Below, piece after piece: positions 45,810-54,955 of a stretch of 64,000 nucleotides of DNA (position 1 is the stretch's first letter; the number at the start of each line of letters is the position of its first letter). A program made the position numbers and the translations under genes. The notes below the pieces were generated by a model that did no database searches, was not told the origin of the DNA, and saw only the letters and a program-made list of their open reading frames with translations. The DNA comes from Photobacterium sp. Ph5 (GTDB lineage: Bacteria; Pseudomonadota; Gammaproteobacteria; Enterobacterales; Vibrionaceae): assembly GCF_022129445.1 (NCBI RefSeq), contig NZ_JADQAQ010000002.1, forward strand, positions 62,001 to 126,000. The letters run 5' to 3'.

Positions 45810-46787
45810 ATGAAGATCGGATTTGTGCTCTATCATCGCGCCTTGATCACAGGAATATCACTGAGTGCTGAAATGCTTACCAGTGCTGCAAGTCTTCGTG
45901 ATCGAAAAAGCCAAAAAGCTCACCCTTTTGAAATAAAGGTGATTGCTCCCAGTCTAATATCACCCAAATTAACTGCAGGAATCCGTATTCAACCTGATAT
46001 TACATTTGATAATGATGACACGTTTGATGTCATTATATTACCGCCTATGTGGGGGAACCCATTAGCTTCACTCACCAAACACCCTGAAATTCCTCATTGG
46101 CTCATTAAACAATACCAAAACGGTGCTAAGATTATTGCAACCGGAACTGGAGTTGTTTGGCTTGCTGAGACTGGATTATTAAATGATCAAACTGCAACAA
46201 CTCACTGGTATTTTTACCAGAAATTCTCTCAATTGTATCCAAAAGTAAAACTCAATAAGCAGGCATCAATAACCTCTGCTAATGGCCTTTATTGTACTGA
46301 AAGTATTAACTCTCAAACCGAAATGGTGTTGTATTTCATTACTAATAATTTTGGTCAAAAGATAGCTAAAACAATAGAGACACATTACGGACATGAGATC
46401 AGTAAATCCGATCATCAACCATTTTATGAAATTGGGGGGCAAGTACAATTTGATGAATCAATTGCTTTAGCGCAAGACTGGATCAGACTCAATATGAGTA
46501 AGTCGATCACTGCAAAAAGTATCGCAGAGCATTGTCAATTACCCTTACGCACTTTCAATCGTAAATTCAAAGATCAGGTAGGACTGGCTCCTCATCAATA
46601 CCTTCAAAAGATGCGAATGACTACCGCAAAAGAACTCCTGCGCGATTTTGGAATGACAATCAATGATGTTTCAGAACAAGTGGGTTATAAAGATACCTAT
46701 CATTTCTCGACCATCTTTAAAAAAGAATTCGATGTTACTCCAAATCAATACCGTAAAATGGTAAGAGCAAAAGCTTATAATGCCTAA
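45810..46787 (+). CDS. GlxA-type transcriptional regulator (DJ-1/PfpI + AraC HTH)
   Basis: 325 residues. N-terminal DJ-1/PfpI-like sensor (MKIGFVLYHRALITG to about residue 190, with VIILPPMWGNPL and TGTGVVWLAETGLL, where the elbow Cys is replaced by Gly/Thr), then a C-terminal AraC-type double helix-turn-helix (SIAEHCQLPLRTFNRKFK and INDVSEQVGYKDTYHFSTIFKKEFDVTPNQYRK). Such regulators often control nearby catabolic genes; divergent orientation to fabY makes fabY a candidate target. Confidence 0.88.
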   Translation: MKIGFVLYHRALITGISLSAEMLTSAASLRDRKSQKAHPFEIKVIAPSLISPKLTAGIRIQPDITFDNDDTFDVIILPPMWGNPLASLTKHPEIPHWLIKQYQNGAKIIATGTGVVWLAETGLLNDQTATTHWYFYQKFSQLYPKVKLNKQASITSANGLYCTESINSQTEMVLYFITNNFGQKIAKTIETHYGHEISKSDHQPFYEIGGQVQFDESIALAQDWIRLNMSKSITAKSIAEHCQLPLRTFNRKFKDQVGLAPHQYLQKMRMTTAKELLRDFGMTINDVSEQVGYKDTYHFSTIFKKEFDVTPNQYRKMVRAKAYNA

Positions 46788-46823
46788 ACACATTTTAGGA
46801 CGGGATAATAGACACAAAAATGT

Positions 46824-46835
46824 ATGGTCCGCCTC
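46824..46835. repeat. Sub-terminal inverted repeat of the IS (transposase 3' side)
   Basis: ATGGTCCGCCTC, exact reverse complement of 48111-48122. Confidence 0.85.
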
Positions 46836-47048
46836 GTTATTGCAAATGCAAATTTCGATAACGAGGTTGGTTTGCGCTAATGTATTCGGAGTTTAATTGA
46901 AGTTAACTTACTTAAACTTCATCTCCACGATAAGCTCCGCGCCAGATAATCCTTAAAAAGCCGAAAGTGTATAATCACTGTTTTTTGTGTCAGGTCCTTT
47001 ATCTGGTGGTTTAACCGTTCTGTTATCTCTCTACACATGCAAATCTGA
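46836..47048 (-). ncRNA. Candidate bridge RNA / seekRNA of the IS
   Basis: Non-coding region after the transposase stop, on the same strand. On the minus strand it contains a hairpin at 46996-46951: outer CCT/AGG pair, internal loop with GACACAAAAAA on the 5' side and TCGGCTTTTT on the 3' side, and inner stem AGTG/CACT around ATTATA. The two loop strands match the two host flanks (see findings). A second stem, CCTCGTTAT (46832-46840) / ATAACGAGG (46858-46866), lies at the far end. IS1111 elements are known to carry their guide RNA downstream of the transposase gene. Exact ends of the RNA are unknown. Confidence 0.65.
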
Positions 47049-48061
47049 TTAATTCATTTTTCTAAATGGCAATCCAGTTACCATTACTGACCAAGCGATC
47101 CTTGCTAACTTATTTGCTAAGGCTACAACTACAACGTTAAATGGTTTTCGTTTTAATAATTCTGTTATCCAATCCCAAAAAATAGCTTCAGCTATTTTTG
47201 GCCTTGAAATCAGGGCCCTCGCCCCGTGAATAAATAATGTCCTTAATGACTTATTCCCTCGTTTACTGATACCCAATAGTGTGGATTTTCCTCCTGTTGA
47301 ATATTAACGAGGAACTAAACCCATCCATGCCGCTAGATGTCGTCCATTTTTAAAATCTTTTGGTGATGGTACTTCTGATAAACATGCACTCGCAATCATC
47401 GGTCCAATACCTGGGATAGTTTGTAATAATTCACCCATTTCTGATTCTTTCAAAACTGCTTTTATCTTTTTATCTTGCTCAGCAATCTTTTGATGTAAAT
47501 ATTGATAATGTTCATAAATAACAGCTAATTCTTGGAGCAAAAGCGGTGGTAAGGTGTAATTTTTATCGGCAAGCCACTGAAATAATTTCCCCATAGCCGC
47601 ATGCCCACGAGGAAAAGTGATACCAAACTCAAGTAGTAGTGCACCAATGCGACACATCGTTGCTGTTTGTTCTTTAATAAACCCAGAACGGATACGTTGT
47701 ACTGCAGATAAAATTTGGGATTCTTCAGTTTTGACACTAACAAAACGCATTGAAAGTCGAGTTGAAGCTTCAGCGATAGCATCTGCATCAATGTAGTCAT
47801 TCTTATTAGTTTTTACATAGGGTTTAACGTATTGAGGAGGGATTAGTTTGGTGTTATGTCCGAACTGTTGGCATTTTCTTGCTAGCCAGTGAGATCCGGC
47901 ACAAGATTCCATTGCCACAGTAGTTTTATCAAGTTGGAGCAATATTTTTAATAGTTGAGTACGGTTACATTTTTGCGATATACCTCACGGCCCGCATGAT
48001 CGTGTCCAATTAAATGAAATGAAGTTTTGCCTAAATCAATACCAAGTACTTTAATTAACAT
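47049..48061 (-). pseudogene. IS110-family transposase (DEDD), frameshifted and with internal stop
   Basis: Start ATG 48061 with AGGAGG 9 bases upstream. N-terminal RuvC-like catalytic domain: LGIDLGKTSF (first Asp), VAMESCAG (Glu), NKNDYIDADAIAEA (Asp pair). Transposase_20 domain: LLQTIPGIGPMIASACLSEV and HLAAWMGLVPR. Two lesions: an A5 run (minus-strand CGCAAAAATG, near 47971-47975) needs one more A to join VYRKK to the TQLLKILLQ frame, and TAA replaces a Gln codon between GLVPR and YSTGGKS at about 47305. The stop removes the C-terminal part with the serine nucleophile of the family. Unable to transpose by itself, though it could be moved by another copy. Confidence 0.85.
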
Positions 48062-48110
48062 GATGGTTCGCCTCCTAATACTCACAACTAAAGCCTAGCG
48101 GCTTTAGAGT

Positions 48111-48122
48111 GAGGCGGACCAT
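48111..48122. repeat. Sub-terminal inverted repeat of the IS (transposase 5' side)
   Basis: GAGGCGGACCAT, exact reverse complement of 46824-46835; lies about 50 bases upstream of the transposase start. Confidence 0.85.
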
Positions 48123-48128
48123 CTAATT

Positions 48129-48152
48129 AAGCCGAGTTAATTAACTCGGCTT
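48129..48152. terminator. deaD terminator hairpin, separated from its T-tract by the IS
   Basis: 24-bp perfect palindrome (AAGCCGAGTTAA and its complement TTAACTCGGCTT). In the plus direction it still has TTTTATTT. In the minus (deaD) direction it is now followed by AATTAG and the IS instead of T7; that tract is found on the other side of the element at 46816-46820. Confidence 0.8.
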
Positions 48153-48181
48153 TTATTTAGCAATCTAATTTAATAAATAAA

Positions 48182-50089
48182 TTATGCTTCTGTGCGAGGC
48201 TTACGATCTGTGCGAGGTGCACCATCGCGGTTGCCACGGTAACCACCACGTGTATCATTACCACGGTTACGGTCAAAACGACGTTCACCACCACGCTCAC
48301 CACCACGATTACCTTCACGATTACCACGGTAGCCACCACGGTTGCCGTCACGATTACCATCACGGTTGCCGCTACGAGGACGATGTTCACGAAGAACTTC
48401 GCCTTCAACAACTACTGCTTTAACATCATTTTGGCGAATGCGTAGTTTCTTAAGCTGAGAAGCCACTTCTGCTGTCATCTTCTTAGGAAGTTGAACAAAA
48501 GTATGTGTTGGAGCAAGTTTGATTGCACCAATGAACTCTTTGCTTAGACCTAGTTCGTTCGCGATTGCACCAACGATATCTTTAACCTGAACACCTTGCT
48601 CACGACCAACTTGTAACTGGTAAGTATCCCAGTCAGCATTGTTGTATGAACGACGTTCACCGCGCTCACCACCGCGCTCACGACGGTCGCCACGCTCACC
48701 GCGGTCACGATCGTTACCACGACGCTCACGGCGTTGTGATTCACGTTCGATAGCAGCGATCATTGGGTCTGGACCTTTATAGAATAAAGGACGGTTACCT
48801 TGCTGACGCTGAAGAAGCATTGCTGCAAGTGTTGCTGCATCAACATCGATTGACTCTTGTAGTTTTTCTACAAGTTCAACAAACGCTTCTACACTTGTTT
48901 GTTCTTTTTGTGCTGCTAGCTCTTCACCTAAACGGTTTAAACGAGATGCAGCAACTAAATCACGTAGAGGAAGTTGAATTTCTTCCATGCGAGACTTAGT
49001 AACACGCTCGATAGTACGAAGCATACGGATTTGGTTTGTGCGAACTAATAGAATCGCTTTACCAGCACGTCCTGCACGACCTGTACGACCGATACGGTGA
49101 ATATAAGATTCAACATCGAACGGAATATCGTAGTTAAATACGTGTGTAATACGTGGAACATCAAGACCACGTGCTACAACGTCAGTTGCAACTAGAATAT
49201 CAATAACACCACGTTTGATGTGATCAACAGTACGCTCACGTAGCGACTGTGGGATATCACCGTGAAGTGCCGCAGCTTTAAAGCCACGAGATGATAACCA
49301 ATCAGCTAGACGCTCAGTATCTTGACGAGTACGAACGAATACGATTGATGCATCTGTATCTTCAGTTTCAAGTAGACGACTCATTGCTTCGTCTTTCTCT
49401 ACGCCTTTAACAACCCAGAACTGCTGCTCTACTTTAGAAACAGTACGGTTTTCACCAGCAACGTCAATGCGTGCAGGGTTACGTAGGAAACGATCAACGA
49501 TTTCTTTAACGATTGGAGGCATAGTTGCAGAGAAAAGCACACGCTGTGCTGTTTCTGGTGCTTGTTCCATGATCCAAGTTACATCGTCAACGAAGCCCAT
49601 CTTCAACATTTCATCAGCTTCATCAAGAACAAAAGTATGTACTTCGTCTAGTTGAAGTTGCTTACGTGAGATAAGGTCTTTAACACGACCAGGTGTACCA
49701 ACAACGATGTGAGCACCGTTTTTAAGTGCACGCATTTGATCAACGATTGAAGCACCGCCGTAAATTTCAAGAACCTTTAGGCCTTTGATATTTTGACCAA
49801 GTACTTTAATTTCCGCAGCAACCTGAATTGCAAGCTCACGCGTTGGAGCCATAACAATTGCTTGTGGTTTGTGCTGAGATAAGTCAACTTTGTTTAGTAC
49901 AGGCAGTGAGAATGCTGCTGTTTTACCAGTACCTGTCTGCGCTTTACCAAGGGCATCAGTACCAGTTAGTAGTAGAGGTATAGACGCTGCCTGAATCGGC
50001 GTTGGCGCTACAAAGCCCATGTTGTCTAGTGCAGATAGAAGTGTGTCGGCCAAGTCTAGTTGGCGAAATTCTGTTACAGTTTCTTGCAT
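48182..50089 (-). CDS. deaD: ATP-dependent RNA helicase DeaD (CsdA)
   Basis: 635 residues from ATG 50089 (MQETVTEFRQLDLADTLLSAL), where the family begins; the open frame extends 26 codons further without support. Core: [80 protein letters not shown]. Residues about 470-560 form the DbpA-like RNA-binding domain (RREQGVQVKDIVGAIANELGLS region), and the tail is a Gly/Arg/Asn/Asp repeat (RGGYRGNREGNRGGERGG). DeaD helps 50S assembly and mRNA decay in the cold. The transcript ends at the hairpin split by the IS. Confidence 0.94.
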   Translation of the reverse strand: MQETVTEFRQLDLADTLLSALDNMGFVAPTPIQAASIPLLLTGTDALGKAQTGTGKTAAFSLPVLNKVDLSQHKPQAIVMAPTRELAIQVAAEIKVLGQNIKGLKVLEIYGGASIVDQMRALKNGAHIVVGTPGRVKDLISRKQLQLDEVHTFVLDEADEMLKMGFVDDVTWIMEQAPETAQRVLFSATMPPIVKEIVDRFLRNPARIDVAGENRTVSKVEQQFWVVKGVEKDEAMSRLLETEDTDASIVFVRTRQDTERLADWLSSRGFKAAALHGDIPQSLRERTVDHIKRGVIDILVATDVVARGLDVPRITHVFNYDIPFDVESYIHRIGRTGRAGRAGKAILLVRTNQIRMLRTIERVTKSRMEEIQLPLRDLVAASRLNRLGEELAAQKEQTSVEAFVELVEKLQESIDVDAATLAAMLLQRQQGNRPLFYKGPDPMIAAIERESQRRERRGNDRDRGERGDRRERGGERGERRSYNNADWDTYQLQVGREQGVQVKDIVGAIANELGLSKEFIGAIKLAPTHTFVQLPKKMTAEVASQLKKLRIRQNDVKAVVVEGEVLREHRPRSGNRDGNRDGNRGGYRGNREGNRGGERGGERRFDRNRGNDTRGGYRGNRDGAPRTDRKPRTEA

Positions 50090-50101
50090 TGGGATCCCAA
50101 T
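50088..50101 (-). promoter_or_regulatory. Palindrome covering the deaD ribosome binding site and start
   Basis: ATTGGGATCCCAAT is a perfect 14-bp palindrome ending in the AT of the deaD ATG. As RNA it can form a 5-bp stem with a GAUC loop that hides GGGAU and part of the start codon. An in-frame transcription-terminator-like GGGGCCCCGTTTTT lies just upstream (50115-50128, minus). Possible translational control. Confidence 0.4.
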
Positions 50102-50829
50102 ATATGAACGACTTAAAAACGGGGCCCCTTTGCTACATACGGGTTCTGCAACAGCAACCTCAAGCACGGGCCTCGACTAATAGGGGGCGTATTGTGAGGT
50201 AATACTTGATAAAAAGCCAGAAAAAATTGAGGAATGTCACAAAATAAGTCTCAAATTACTATTTCTTGAACAATTAGAACATCAGATAAACATAAATATT
50301 CATAAGGCAGTTATTATTTAACCTATCTTACTGTTAATACTTTAAATATACGGAGTAAAGTAACCAGAATAGTGAATCACCCTGCATTACTTGCCAATAC
50401 TTTCTTATCTTATAAATAGATTTTCAAATACCTTCTCTTTACCTTTCTTTTTTAAAAAATGATTGATTTACAGCCTGCAACACAGATTAACTAAACAGTG
50501 AAAGAATAACGCATAAATAATTGATAATTAAATATTTAAATAGCCATCACAATTTAAGGATAAGAACATCTAATACTAATGAAAATAAAAAACATTATAA
50601 AGTTTGTGTTAACACCTATTTCTTCCCCCTGTGCTTTATTTTTATTAACTTAGCATTTCACCAAATACTCTTTTCCCTAAAATGTTTCAGTTGCAACATA
50701 AGATATGTTCCGTTTTATATGAAATCCTACTAATGAAATGCACATTTAACGAAAATATCTTGCTCAAATATTGGTTTTATCAACCCAAAAAAGTATAGTG
50801 TCAACGTCAATAATCTGAGACCAGGTATA
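50102..50829. other. Long divergent intergenic region, deaD / rnb
   Basis: About 730 bases without a convincing gene; a 70-codon frame at 50521-50733 has no ribosome binding site. It should hold the rnb promoter and, on the minus strand, a long structured deaD leader (E. coli deaD also has one of several hundred bases). A GC-rich stretch at 50115-50190 contrasts with the AT-rich rest. Confidence 0.5.
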
Positions 50830-52854
50830 ATGTTTCAAGATAATCCGCTGTTAGCACAGCTTAAAAAGCAAATTCAAGAAACACTTCCTAAAAAGGAAGG
50901 TTATATCAAAGCAACTGATCGTGGCTTTGGCTTTCTAGAAACTGATAACAAAGAAAGCTTTTTTGTTCCGCCACTGTATATGAAAAATGTTATGCACGGT
51001 GATCGTGTTATGGCAGTTATTCGCACAGAAAAGGAACGTGAAGTAGCTGAACCACAAGAGCTAATTGAACAATCAATGACGCGCTTTATTGGTCGAGTAA
51101 AGCTAATTCGTGATCGTTTGCACGTTGTGCCTGATCATCCTCAGCTTAAAGATGCAATTAAAGCAAAAGCAGTTAAAGGATTGAATCCTGAAACGCTTAA
51201 AGAAGGTGATTGGGTTGTTGCAACACTAACTCGCCACCCTCTTGTAGATAATAACAAAACATTCTTCTGTGATATTACAGAGAAAATCACTGATAGTAAT
51301 GACAAAATTGCACCGTGGTGGGTTACGTTAGCACGCCACGAACTACCCAATGCAGAGCCAGCACCACAAGAAAGCTGGACGATGCTAGATGAAACACTTG
51401 AACGCCAAGATCTCACTGATTTACCTTTTATTACCATTGATGGTGAATCAACTAAAGATATGGATGATGCCATCTACACAATTGCAAATGCTGATGGTAG
51501 TTTTGATATTACTATTGCGATAGCAGATCCAACCTCTTACATTGCTGTTGGCGATAAGATGGATGATGAAGCACGTGAGCGTGGTTTTACTATTTATTTA
51601 CCGGGTCGCAATATCCCAATGCTTCCTCGTGAATTAAGTGATGAGCTTTGTTCATTAATTGAAAACGAGCAGCGCCCTACTCTCTGTTGCCGAGTAACTG
51701 TCGATAAAGATGGTGTTATCCAAGATAATATTACTTTCTTCGCAGCATGGATAAAATCGCAAGGCAGACTATCTTACGATAACGTTTCTGATTTCCTAGA
51801 AAATGGCAGTTGTGAAAATTGGATGCCAAACACTGAGATCGAACAACAAGTTCGTGCATTACAAGCGTTTGCTGACGCACGTACTAAATGGCGTAAAGAG
51901 AACGCTGTTGTATTTCCAGATCGTCCAGATTACCGTTTTGAATTAAGTGAAGATAACGATGTTGTAGCTATTCATACCGATGCGCGTCGTACAGCAAATC
52001 GTATGATTGAAGAAGCAATGATCACAGCTAATATTTGTGCTGGTCGTGCGCTTCAAGAAAAGTTCGGCACTGGTGTATTTAACGTTCATAGCGGCTTTAA
52101 CCCTGAAAAGTTAGATACTGCAATGGAGTTTTTAACCAATGCTGAAGCACCTTTTGAAAAAGAGCAATTGCTTGAATTAAATGGGTTTAGTGCTTTACGT
52201 CGTTGGTTAAATACACTTAATAGCACTTATTTAGATAATCGCTTACGTAAATTCCAAGCGTACAGTGAAGTGGCAAATACACCTGCTCCTCACTACGCAA
52301 TGGGCTTAGATGTTTACGCAACTTGGACATCGCCTATCCGTAAGTACGGCGATATGATTAACCACCGCTTATTAAAAGCGCTAATCACAGGTAATGAGCC
52401 AAGCCAAACCCCTGATGATAATGTTGGTGATGAAATAGCCTTACATCGTCGTCGCCACCGCATGGCAGAGCGTGATGTTTCAGATTGGCTATATGTTCGA
52501 TTACTAAAAGACGCCGTTAAAAATGCGACCGTCTTTAATGCTGAAGTATTCGATATTAATCGTGCAGGTATGCGTGTGCGCCTATTAGAAAATGGCGCTG
52601 CCGCGTTTATTCCTAGCTCATTAATTCTAGATAATAAAGAACGTATTAGCTGTAGCGGTGAACTCGGTATTATTACCATTGATGGCGTGAAAGAATATCA
52701 ATTGGGCGATACCTTTGAAGTAACACTTGCTGAGATACGAAGCGCAACTCGTCAACTTATTGCTAAACCAGTAAAACAATTCCCTGCGCCCGAAAAGCCA
52801 GAGAATACTGAATCTGCAATAGCTGAAGAAAATAAAGAAGAAGTTAAAGCGTAA
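50830..52854 (+). CDS. rnb: Exoribonuclease II
   Basis: 674 residues; E. coli RNase II is 644 and starts with the same [12 protein letters not shown]. Two cold-shock domains (residues 20-180; [14 protein letters not shown]), RNB catalytic domain with [15 protein letters not shown] (metal-binding Asp residues), [21 protein letters not shown] and [17 protein letters not shown], then an S1 domain ([19 protein letters not shown]). A 20-residue acidic tail is extra. Hydrolyses single-stranded RNA 3' to 5', a main mRNA-decay enzyme. Divergent from deaD. Confidence 0.96.
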   Translation: MFQDNPLLAQLKKQIQETLPKKEGYIKATDRGFGFLETDNKESFFVPPLYMKNVMHGDRVMAVIRTEKEREVAEPQELIEQSMTRFIGRVKLIRDRLHVVPDHPQLKDAIKAKAVKGLNPETLKEGDWVVATLTRHPLVDNNKTFFCDITEKITDSNDKIAPWWVTLARHELPNAEPAPQESWTMLDETLERQDLTDLPFITIDGESTKDMDDAIYTIANADGSFDITIAIADPTSYIAVGDKMDDEARERGFTIYLPGRNIPMLPRELSDELCSLIENEQRPTLCCRVTVDKDGVIQDNITFFAAWIKSQGRLSYDNVSDFLENGSCENWMPNTEIEQQVRALQAFADARTKWRKENAVVFPDRPDYRFELSEDNDVVAIHTDARRTANRMIEEAMITANICAGRALQEKFGTGVFNVHSGFNPEKLDTAMEFLTNAEAPFEKEQLLELNGFSALRRWLNTLNSTYLDNRLRKFQAYSEVANTPAPHYAMGLDVYATWTSPIRKYGDMINHRLLKALITGNEPSQTPDDNVGDEIALHRRRHRMAERDVSDWLYVRLLKDAVKNATVFNAEVFDINRAGMRVRLLENGAAAFIPSSLILDNKERISCSGELGIITIDGVKEYQLGDTFEVTLAEIRSATRQLIAKPVKQFPAPEKPENTESAIAEENKEEVKA

Positions 52855-52872
52855 ATCTTCTGTTATCACTTC

Positions 52873-52900
52873 AAAAAGGTCAGCCTTTGCTGGCCTTTTT
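52873..52900 (+). terminator. rnb terminator
   Basis: Stem AAAAAGGTCAG / CTGGCCTTTTT with one G-U pair, loop of 6, then TTAT, 18 bases after the rnb stop. Confidence 0.85.
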
Positions 52901-52929
52901 TATAACTAAAATTATTGGAAAGTCAGTCT

Positions 52930-53508
52930 ATGAAGTCAACAATCGCCAAAAATGATCAAACGCTTAATGATATTGAGCAAAGTGTTCAGCAATGGCTCAA
53001 TGATGTTGTGATTGGTTTAAACCTTTGCCCTTTTGCTGCTAAGCCTCAACGTAACAAACAAATTAAAATTCATGTAAGCAGTGACAAGACTGAAAACGAC
53101 CTGCTTGAGTCTATTTATTTGCAGCTTAAAGAACTCGATGAAACACCACCCCAAGAGTTAGAAACGACACTTGTTGTCGCACCTTATTTACTTGAGGATT
53201 TCGACGATTACAATCAATTCCTTGATTTAGTCGAAGGGCTTGTCGTCCAACTGGGTAAAAGTGGTATATATCAAATCGCTAGTTTTCACCCAGATTATTG
53301 CTTTTATGGCACAGAGCCTGAGGATGCTGAAAATCTAACGAACCGCTCACCCTATCCTATTTTTCATTTGATCCGTGAAGAAAGTATGGAGAAGGTACTC
53401 AAGCATTACCCTGATCCTGAAGCTATCCCTGAACGAAATATTGACTGTGTTGAGAATTTAACACCAGTGCAAATTCAACAACTGTTCCCATACCTAGAAA
53501 AGAAATAG
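52930..53508 (+). CDS. DUF1415 family protein
   Basis: 192 residues from ATG 52930 (MKSTIAKNDQTLND), preceded by GGAAAG; the frame can extend 5 codons upstream. Family pattern: WLNDVVIGLNLCPFAAKP, TLVVAPYLLEDFDDYNQFL, GIYQIASFHPDYCFYGT and NRSPYPIFHLIREES. DUF1415 is widespread in gammaproteobacteria with no known function. Cytoplasmic. Its conserved Cys/His/Asp residues suggest a metal or catalytic site. Confidence 0.88.
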   Translation: MKSTIAKNDQTLNDIEQSVQQWLNDVVIGLNLCPFAAKPQRNKQIKIHVSSDKTENDLLESIYLQLKELDETPPQELETTLVVAPYLLEDFDDYNQFLDLVEGLVVQLGKSGIYQIASFHPDYCFYGTEPEDAENLTNRSPYPIFHLIREESMEKVLKHYPDPEAIPERNIDCVENLTPVQIQQLFPYLEKK

Positions 53509-53649
53509 ATAATTTAAGTTATTGATGTGTTAGCCGATATAGCTAAAATAGTCGCCACGGCTAACATATTCATGGAAGAGAATAAATACGATTAATTATT
53601 AGGCTCGTATTAGCTCATAAACAGACGTATTTATTTAAGGTTAATATTA

Positions 53650-54891
53650 ATGCACCCTTTTTCACACTTTCGTTCAGCAGGTATGCGGTTAATGATCCCG
53701 CTAACGATAGCAATCTTAATGTTAATAGCATTACCTTTTTCCGCAGTATCATTGGCAAACTATCAAGATCTTCTTGTTAATATTCCCTATATTCTATTTG
53801 CAGTTGTTATTTTTCTAAGCCAACCGTTTAATCAAGGTAGAACCGGTTTTGTTGCACTAATAATGTTAGTTTCATATCTGATCATCATTCATTACCTTCA
53901 AACGCCTTTGACAAATGACAACGTCAAACTCATTTTTAGCTTACTTGCAAGCTTACTCCCCTTTAATCTTCTCCAAGTACATATCATGCCTGATAAGCGC
54001 TTATTTTCTCGTTTTGGTGCATTATTTGCTGTTTTTCTGCTATTACAAGTGGGATGGGCTGCTTTAGTGTATAAACACTTTTACGCTACGGATCTTACTT
54101 CATGGTGGGATACTTATCTTTTTTCTTATCGAAATGTATCACTCTTACCTCTTGTTTTACTGTTGTTAAATCTCGCATTAGTTTGTAGTAGCGCATCAAC
54201 ACTCTTAAAGCGTAACCATAGTTCAGATCAAACAGTCTTTATCTGTTTACTGTTTACTTTTGTAACCTTTATCTTTTTTCATTACCCATTCATTTCCAGT
54301 GTTGCATTTAGTATTGTCGCACTATTACTACTCATTAACATAATCAGCTGTAGTCATGAATTAGCTTTTATCGATCAACTTACAGAGATTCCGGGACGCC
54401 GTGCTTTAGACAACGAACTTAAACATTTGGGAAGAACCTATACCTTGGCAATGATTGATGTTGATCATTTTAAGAAATTTAATGATAAGTATGGTCATGA
54501 TACTGGTGATGATGTGCTTAAATTAGTTGCTACTCTTATCAAAGATATTGATGGCGGTGGTAATGCCTACCGTTATGGTGGGGAAGAGTTCACAATTTTA
54601 TTCAAAGGGAAAAGTATCCACGAATGTTTACCTTTTCTTGAAGAATTAAGAGAAAAAATTGAAAAATATAAAATGATTATTCGTGATCATGATAAGCGTC
54701 CCACCAGTAATCGAGCAGGATCTAAAGCCCGTGGACAAGATCAAACATCAAAATCAGTGAAAGTAACAGTCAGTATTGGCGTTGCAGAAAACTATTTAGA
54801 ACAAGAACCAGAAGATGTTTTAAAACAAGCTGATAACGCATTATATCAAGCAAAAGAAGCGGGGAGAAATCGTGTGCAATACGCACAGTAA
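53650..54891 (+). CDS. Diguanylate cyclase, GGDEF domain
   Basis: 413 residues. About six membrane spans in residues 15-235, then a GGDEF domain: FIDQLTEIPGRRALDNEL, MIDVDHFKKFNDKYGHDTGDDVLK and the active-site YRYGGEEF (G310-G311-E312-E313-F314). KVTVSIGVAE and ALYQAKEAGRNRV complete it. No RxxD inhibitory site lies upstream of GGEEF, so product inhibition may be weak. Makes c-di-GMP, opposing the EAL protein at 39.6 kb. A 30-residue insertion (DHDKRPTSNRAGSKARGQ) lies before the last strand. Confidence 0.92.
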   Translation: MHPFSHFRSAGMRLMIPLTIAILMLIALPFSAVSLANYQDLLVNIPYILFAVVIFLSQPFNQGRTGFVALIMLVSYLIIIHYLQTPLTNDNVKLIFSLLASLLPFNLLQVHIMPDKRLFSRFGALFAVFLLLQVGWAALVYKHFYATDLTSWWDTYLFSYRNVSLLPLVLLLLNLALVCSSASTLLKRNHSSDQTVFICLLFTFVTFIFFHYPFISSVAFSIVALLLLINIISCSHELAFIDQLTEIPGRRALDNELKHLGRTYTLAMIDVDHFKKFNDKYGHDTGDDVLKLVATLIKDIDGGGNAYRYGGEEFTILFKGKSIHECLPFLEELREKIEKYKMIIRDHDKRPTSNRAGSKARGQDQTSKSVKVTVSIGVAENYLEQEPEDVLKQADNALYQAKEAGRNRVQYAQ

Positions 54892-54928
54892 CCAAAATTT
54901 TTATCTTCACGCTAGTAATATAAAAAAT

Positions 54929-54952
54929 AAGCCCGATGTACACATCGGGCTT
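54929..54952. terminator. Hairpin after the GGDEF gene
   Basis: Stem AAGCCCGATGT / ACATCGGGCTT with a 2-base spacer. A-tract upstream but no T-tract downstream, so it looks better on the minus strand; termination of the GGDEF gene is likely but uncertain. Confidence 0.55.
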
Positions 54953-54955
54953 AAT

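Larger units (their letters stand above)
46821..48128 (-). mobile_element. IS1111/IS110-type insertion sequence
   Basis: About 1.3 kb. Sub-terminal 12-bp inverted repeats ATGGTCCGCCTC (46824-46835) and GAGGCGGACCAT (48111-48122), transposase on the minus strand, short 5' non-coding end (60 bases) and long 3' non-coding end (about 210 bases): the layout of the IS1111 group of IS110. Ends are set 3 bases outside the left repeat and 6 bases outside the right repeat because this choice rebuilds a complete terminator and fits the guide RNA (see findings). No target duplication, as is normal for the family. The exact ends are inferred to within a few bases. The element is inserted beside the deaD terminator. 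Confidence 0.85.

Noticed and set aside
48157-48423. Frames on both strands over the end of deaD
   Set aside because: Produced by the repetitive RGG/NRDG coding sequence of the deaD tail.
50521-50733. 70-codon frame in the deaD/rnb spacer
   Set aside because: Starts at TTG without ribosome binding site and has AT-driven composition; more likely leader or promoter DNA.
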